NCBI GenBank assembly: GCA_037133755.1
Contig: JBAXNN010000007.1
Coordinates: 1-64,000 of the forward strand
DNA length: 64,000 nt
Reading direction: 5' to 3'
From: F1-60-MAGs149 sp037133755
GTDB lineage: Bacteria > Actinomycetota > Thermoleophilia > Gaiellales > F1-60-MAGs149
The notes beneath the pieces were generated by a model, which made no database searches, was not told the DNA's origin, and saw nothing but the letters and a program-made list of their open reading frames with translations. Below are positions 60,704 to 64,000 of this stretch, in pieces; the first letter of the stretch is position 1, and every line of letters begins with the position of its first letter. Position numbers and translations under genes: made by a program.

Positions 60704-62244
60704 GCAAGGAAATCCTGGAAGCAGTCCGCGAGCTCGAGGCGCAGAAGTCGATCGACGCCGAGGTGCTGCTCGTCGCTCTCGAGGAGGCGCTTGGCGCCGC
60801 CTATCGCAAGAGCCCCGAATCCAAGGGCAAACACGCCCGCGTCGAGATCGATCGCGACACCGGCGACTTCCGCGTCATGCAGATCGACGCCGACGACGAT
60901 CAGCTCGAGGCCCTCGGCCTGCTCGAGTATCCGCTGCCGCCGGAGATGAGTGAGATCCCGGTCGCCGAGCCCGAGCGCCCGCGCCGCGAGCGCCCCGCGT
61001 TCTACATTCGCGCCGATCGTGATCCCGATCCGATCGACAACGAGCCCGAGCCGATCATCGAGTGGGACCAGCTGGCCCAGCACGGCATCGTCGCCTACGA
61101 CGCGACGCCGAAGAACTTCGGCCGGATCGCCGCGCAGACCGCCAAGCAGGTCATCCTGCAGCGGATCCGCGAGGTCGAGCGCGACATGATGTACGAGGAG
61201 TACCAGGACCGCGTGGGCGACGTCGTGACCGGCATCGTCCAGCAGGCCGACAATCGCTACTGCCTCGTCGATCTCGGCAAGGTCGAGGCGCTGCTGCCCG
61301 GCTCCGAGCAGGTGCCCGGTGAGCGCTACGAGCACGGCGCGCGCATCAAGGCCGTCATCATCGAGGTTCGCAACGGCACGCGCGGACCCCAGATCGTCCT
61401 GTCGCGTCGCTCCGAGGAGCTCATCCGCGAGATGTTCACCCTCGAGGTGCCGGAGATCAGCGACGGCCTCGTCGAGATCCGCCAGGTCGCCCGCGAAGCC
61501 GGCTACCGCGCCAAGATCGCCGTCGAGTCGAAGGTTCAGGGCGTCGACCCGGTCGGCGCCTGCGTCGGCCCCCGTGGCTCGCGTGTGCGCATGGTCGTCG
61601 GCGAGCTCCGCGGCGAGAAGATCGACATCATCCCGTGGAACGACGAGCCCGCTCGTTTCATTGCGAAGGCGCTGGCCCCGGCCCGCGTCCGCGAGGTCCT
61701 CGTCGACGACGAGAGCATGCAGGCAACGGTGATCGTGCCCGACGACCAGCTGTCGCTGGCGATCGGCCGTGAGGGCCAGAACGCGCGTCTCGCCGCGAAG
61801 CTGACCGGCTGGCGCATCGACATCAAGTCGGAGACCGAGTTCGCCATGGAGGGCGACGAGGAGTACGCCGGCGCGGACAACATCGCCAAGTTCCTCGAGG
61901 CCAGCGGCTACGACGAGCGTGGGATGAAGGGCCTGCTCAAGGAGGGTCGCGTGTCGATCAACGGCATCGTGATTCGCCGCTACGAGCGCCTGGTCGGTCC
62001 TGAGGACATCGTGACCGTCGATGGTGACGAGCTCGAGCGTCCGCGCGCGAGCGCCGTGGCGACGCCGGCCGAACAGGCTGAGGTCGCCGAGGAGATCGCA
62101 GGCGAGATCGACGCCGAGCTCGAGGCCGAAGAGGCCGCTGAGGTCGTCGAACAGGTTGCGGCCGAGGTTGAGGCCGAGGTCGAGGCCGAACTCGAAGGTG
62201 AGTCCGACGTCGAGCTCCAGGCTGACGAGGGCGACAACGCCTAG
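60700..62244 (+). CDS. nusA: Transcription termination/antitermination protein NusA
   Basis: A 514-residue NusA with an RNA polymerase-binding N-terminal domain, S1 (VGDVVTGIVQQADNRYCLVD), and tandem KH domains (GACVGPRGSRVRMVV and LAIGREGQNARLAAKLTGWRI). Two features are unusual. The N-terminal domain contains an insert of about 35 residues rich in Pro, Arg and Asp (around EPERPRRERPAFY). The C-terminus is an acidic alanine/glutamate repeat tail of about 50 residues. Otherwise it follows actinobacterial NusA. Confidence 0.97.
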   Translation: MSKEILEAVRELEAQKSIDAEVLLVALEEALGAAYRKSPESKGKHARVEIDRDTGDFRVMQIDADDDQLEALGLLEYPLPPEMSEIPVAEPERPRRERPAFYIRADRDPDPIDNEPEPIIEWDQLAQHGIVAYDATPKNFGRIAAQTAKQVILQRIREVERDMMYEEYQDRVGDVVTGIVQQADNRYCLVDLGKVEALLPGSEQVPGERYEHGARIKAVIIEVRNGTRGPQIVLSRRSEELIREMFTLEVPEISDGLVEIRQVAREAGYRAKIAVESKVQGVDPVGACVGPRGSRVRMVVGELRGEKIDIIPWNDEPARFIAKALAPARVREVLVDDESMQATVIVPDDQLSLAIGREGQNARLAAKLTGWRIDIKSETEFAMEGDEEYAGADNIAKFLEASGYDERGMKGLLKEGRVSINGIVIRRYERLVGPEDIVTVDGDELERPRASAVATPAEQAEVAEEIAGEIDAELEAEEAAEVVEQVAAEVEAEVEAELEGESDVELQADEGDNA

Positions 62245-62506
62245 CGCGACTGCGCCCGAGCCCGAGCGCACGTGCTCGGGTTGCGGGCAGCGTCGACCGC
62301 AGAGCCGTCTCGTGCGGCTCTCGGTCGACGCTGCCGGCGCGCTTGTGATCGGCGGGACGACGGGGCGGGGGACGTACCTCTGCTCGTCAGAGTCATGCGT
62401 TGACGCTGCGCTGCGATCGCGTGCCATTCAGCGGCGTCTACGGGCGTCCGTCGAGATCCCGGAAGGCCTTGCGGCGCTTGTGATTGCGGCGCTGCCGGGG
62501 GGCTGA
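62198..62506 (+). CDS. ylxR: YlxR-family protein (RNase P modulator RnpM)
   Basis: A small protein of about 102 residues in the YlxR/DUF448 family, with ERTCSGCGQRRPQSRLVRL and GRGTYLCSSESCVDAALR. YlxR binds RNase P RNA or K-turn-like RNA in studied bacteria. The start is uncertain: the GTG at 62198 overlaps nusA by about 47 bases, and the conserved region begins at residue 23 or so. It occupies its usual place between nusA and infB. Confidence 0.8.
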   Translation: MSPTSSSRLTRATTPSATAPEPERTCSGCGQRRPQSRLVRLSVDAAGALVIGGTTGRGTYLCSSESCVDAALRSRAIQRRLRASVEIPEGLAALVIAALPGG

Positions 62507-62521
62507 AATCCGCATGGCTGA

Positions 62522-62527
62522 TAGGAT
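62522..62527 (+). promoter_or_regulatory. Candidate internal -10 element (TAGGAT) of infB
   Basis: TAGGAT ends 9 bases before the infB ATG at 62537, which would give a leader of 2-3 bases. No Shine-Dalgarno site is present in the gap after ylxR. Confidence 0.4.
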
Positions 62528-62536
62528 CCTCGGCTG

Positions 62537-64000
62537 ATGGCAAAACGACGAATCGTTGAAATCGCGCGCGAGCGTGGGCTCGATCCCAATGAGGTCGCCC
62601 GCGTTCTCTTCGAGGCTGGCGTGCCGATTCAGCGGGACATGGTCGATGAGGTCGCCGCGGCGCGCGCGCTGGCTGGCTCCAAGCCCAAGCAGGCACCCAC
62701 AAAGAAGAAGCCTGCCGCCGCCGCAAAGAAGCCCGCTGCCTCGGCCAAGGGTGCGGTTGAGGCCAAGCCGGTCGATCCGGCCGCTGCGCATCCCAACGCA
62801 ATCAAGCCCGAGACCGTTGAGCCGCCCAAGAAGAAGGAAGAGGCCGCTCCTGCTGCGGCAGCTGGTGAGCGCCCCGCCCGCGATAGTCGCCCGCCCCGTC
62901 CGACCTCGGGTGGCAGCCGCTTCGCGCCGCCGCCGCCTCCGGGTGGGGCTCCCGCTGGCCGTGCGCGTCCTCAGCGTGGTGTGCCGCAGGGCAAGAAGCG
63001 TCGCGTCGTCATCGATTCGCAGGCAGCACGTGGTCCCCGCGAGCGCCCGCAGCGCGGTGGGCGCGGAGGTGGCGATCGTGAGGTCCGCGAGGAGAAGGTT
63101 GTCGTCCGTCCGACCGGACCGGTCACGGTGCCCAGTGGAGTCACGGTCAAGGAGTACGCGGAGAAGCTCGGTGTCTCCACGGCCGAGATCATCAAGACGA
63201 TGATGGGTCTCGGCGAGTTCGTGACCATCACGCAGTCTCTCACCGATGAGGCGATCGAGATTATCGCCGCCGAGTTTGAGCGCCCCGTCACGATCCAGAG
63301 CGCAGAGGAAGAGATCGATGACATCGTCATCGAAGACGATGTCGCCGACCTGAAGCCGCGCGCTCCCGTCATCACCGTCATGGGCCATGTCGACCACGGC
63401 AAGACCACGCTGCTCGACGCGATTCGCAAAACCAGCGTCGTCGCAGGCGAGGCCGGTGGCATCACCCAGCACATCGGCGCGTACCAGGTCGACGTTGGCG
63501 ATCGTCAGGTCACGTTCCTCGACACCCCGGGTCATGAGGCGTTCACCGCCCTGCGTGCCCGTGGCGCGAAGCTCACCGATGTCGCAGTGCTCGTCGTCGC
63601 CGCCGACGACAGCGTGATGCCGCAGACGCTCGAGGCGATCGACCATGCGAAGGCCGCCGAGGTGCCGATCGTCGTCGCCGTCAACAAGATTGATAAGCCG
63701 GGTGCAAACCCGCAGAAGACCCGCCAGGATCTCGTCACGCACGGTCTTCAGCCTGAGGACTGGGGCGGCGACACGGTGTTCGTCGACGTCTCCGCCAAGG
63801 AGGGGACCGGCCTCGATCAGCTGCTCGAGATGCTGCTGCTGCAGGCCGATGTCCTCGAGCTCACGGCCAACCCCGACGCGCCGGCCTCCGGCCCGATCGT
63901 CGAATCGCGTCTCGATGTCGGCCGCGGCCCCGTCGCCACGATGCTCGTTCAGCGCGGCACGCTCAAGCAGGGCGATGCCGTTGTGGCTGGCGACGCCTGG
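62537..64000 (+). CDS. infB: Translation initiation factor IF-2 (partial, runs off the window)
   Basis: The first 488 residues of IF-2. An IF2N domain is at the N-terminus (RRIVEIARERGLDPNEVARV), followed by a long low-complexity Ala/Lys/Pro- and Gly/Arg-rich linker (about 50-190), a second IF2N-like domain (VTVKEYAEKLGVSTAEIIKT) and the GTPase domain with G1 GHVDHGKT near 283, DTPGHEAFT and NKID. The open frame has no stop before 64000. It positions initiator tRNA on the 30S subunit. Confidence 0.97.
   Translation, partial: MAKRRIVEIARERGLDPNEVARVLFEAGVPIQRDMVDEVAAARALAGSKPKQAPTKKKPAAAAKKPAASAKGAVEAKPVDPAAAHPNAIKPETVEPPKKKEEAAPAAAAGERPARDSRPPRPTSGGSRFAPPPPPGGAPAGRARPQRGVPQGKKRRVVIDSQAARGPRERPQRGGRGGGDREVREEKVVVRPTGPVTVPSGVTVKEYAEKLGVSTAEIIKTMMGLGEFVTITQSLTDEAIEIIAAEFERPVTIQSAEEEIDDIVIEDDVADLKPRAPVITVMGHVDHGKTTLLDAIRKTSVVAGEAGGITQHIGAYQVDVGDRQVTFLDTPGHEAFTALRARGAKLTDVAVLVVAADDSVMPQTLEAIDHAKAAEVPIVVAVNKIDKPGANPQKTRQDLVTHGLQPEDWGGDTVFVDVSAKEGTGLDQLLEMLLLQADVLELTANPDAPASGPIVESRLDVGRGPVATMLVQRGTLKQGDAVVAGDAW

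Overview
The window is a gene-dense, high-GC stretch of a bacterial chromosome with no phage, insertion-sequence or CRISPR content. The gene set (scpA-scpB-rluB-aro-cmk-der, secA-prfB-ftsE-ftsX, a two-component pair followed by a GerMN lipoprotein as in mtrA-mtrB-lpqB, smpB with a tmRNA nearby, and rimP-nusA-ylxR-infB) points to Actinomycetota. The combination with a homodimeric-type pyruvate dehydrogenase E1, a bifunctional phosphoglucose/phosphomannose isomerase and a Bacillus-type basic amino acid decarboxylase suggests a deep lineage such as Thermoleophilia; that placement is inference from gene content, not a phylogeny.

Layout. 1-395 holds no gene but has a nested inverted-repeat element and an inverted copy of the scpA 5' coding end. 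396-8757 is a tightly overlapping operon for chromosome segregation (scpA, scpB), pseudouridylation, aromatic amino acid synthesis (DAHP synthase, tyrA, aroA), cmk, plsC and der. 8758-9111 is a palindrome-rich intergenic region before a convergent histidine-phosphatase gene. 9780-18299 carries an LCP cell-envelope ligase, nucleotide-sugar enzymes (UDP-sugar dehydrogenase, sugar nucleotidyltransferase, PGI/PMI), ahcY, mtnA and a ComF-type phosphoribosyltransferase, followed by hpf. 19992-30327 runs secA, prfB, ftsE, ftsX, a MtrAB-like two-component system with its lipoprotein, smpB and a secreted three-repeat protein. 30331-41406 holds an MMPL transporter, the tmRNA, a Tat-signal aldolase-fold protein, YciI, OsmC, a PDH E1, a methyltransferase, an MFS carrier, a glutathionyl-hydroquinone-reductase-type protein, a serine hydrolase and tRNA-Gly. 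41532-59533 is a metabolic region: hutU-hutF, an amine oxidase, a LuxR regulator with a zinc-ribbon protein, a tyrosine recombinase, a secreted trypsin, a class II aldolase, pntAA-pntAB-pntB, thioesterase, GNAT, malate synthase, nitrilase, a secreted Cys-repeat protein and a decarboxylase. 59699-64000 has dtd and then the attenuated rimP-nusA-ylxR-infB translation operon; infB runs off the end.

Two window-wide patterns stand out. First, at least twelve genes have a TANNNT hexamer ending 6 or 7 bases before the start codon and no obvious Shine-Dalgarno sequence, the arrangement expected of leaderless mRNAs; several more have near-leaderless spacing. Second, several intergenic regions contain unusually long inverted repeats that incorporate the end of an adjacent coding sequence (scpA 5' end, histidine-phosphatase 3' end, amine-oxidase stop codon). 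Functionally the window is mostly housekeeping, with envelope building, aromatic and methionine-cycle metabolism and histidine degradation; the least understood parts are two secreted repeat proteins, the Tat-signal aldolase and the structured intergenic DNA.
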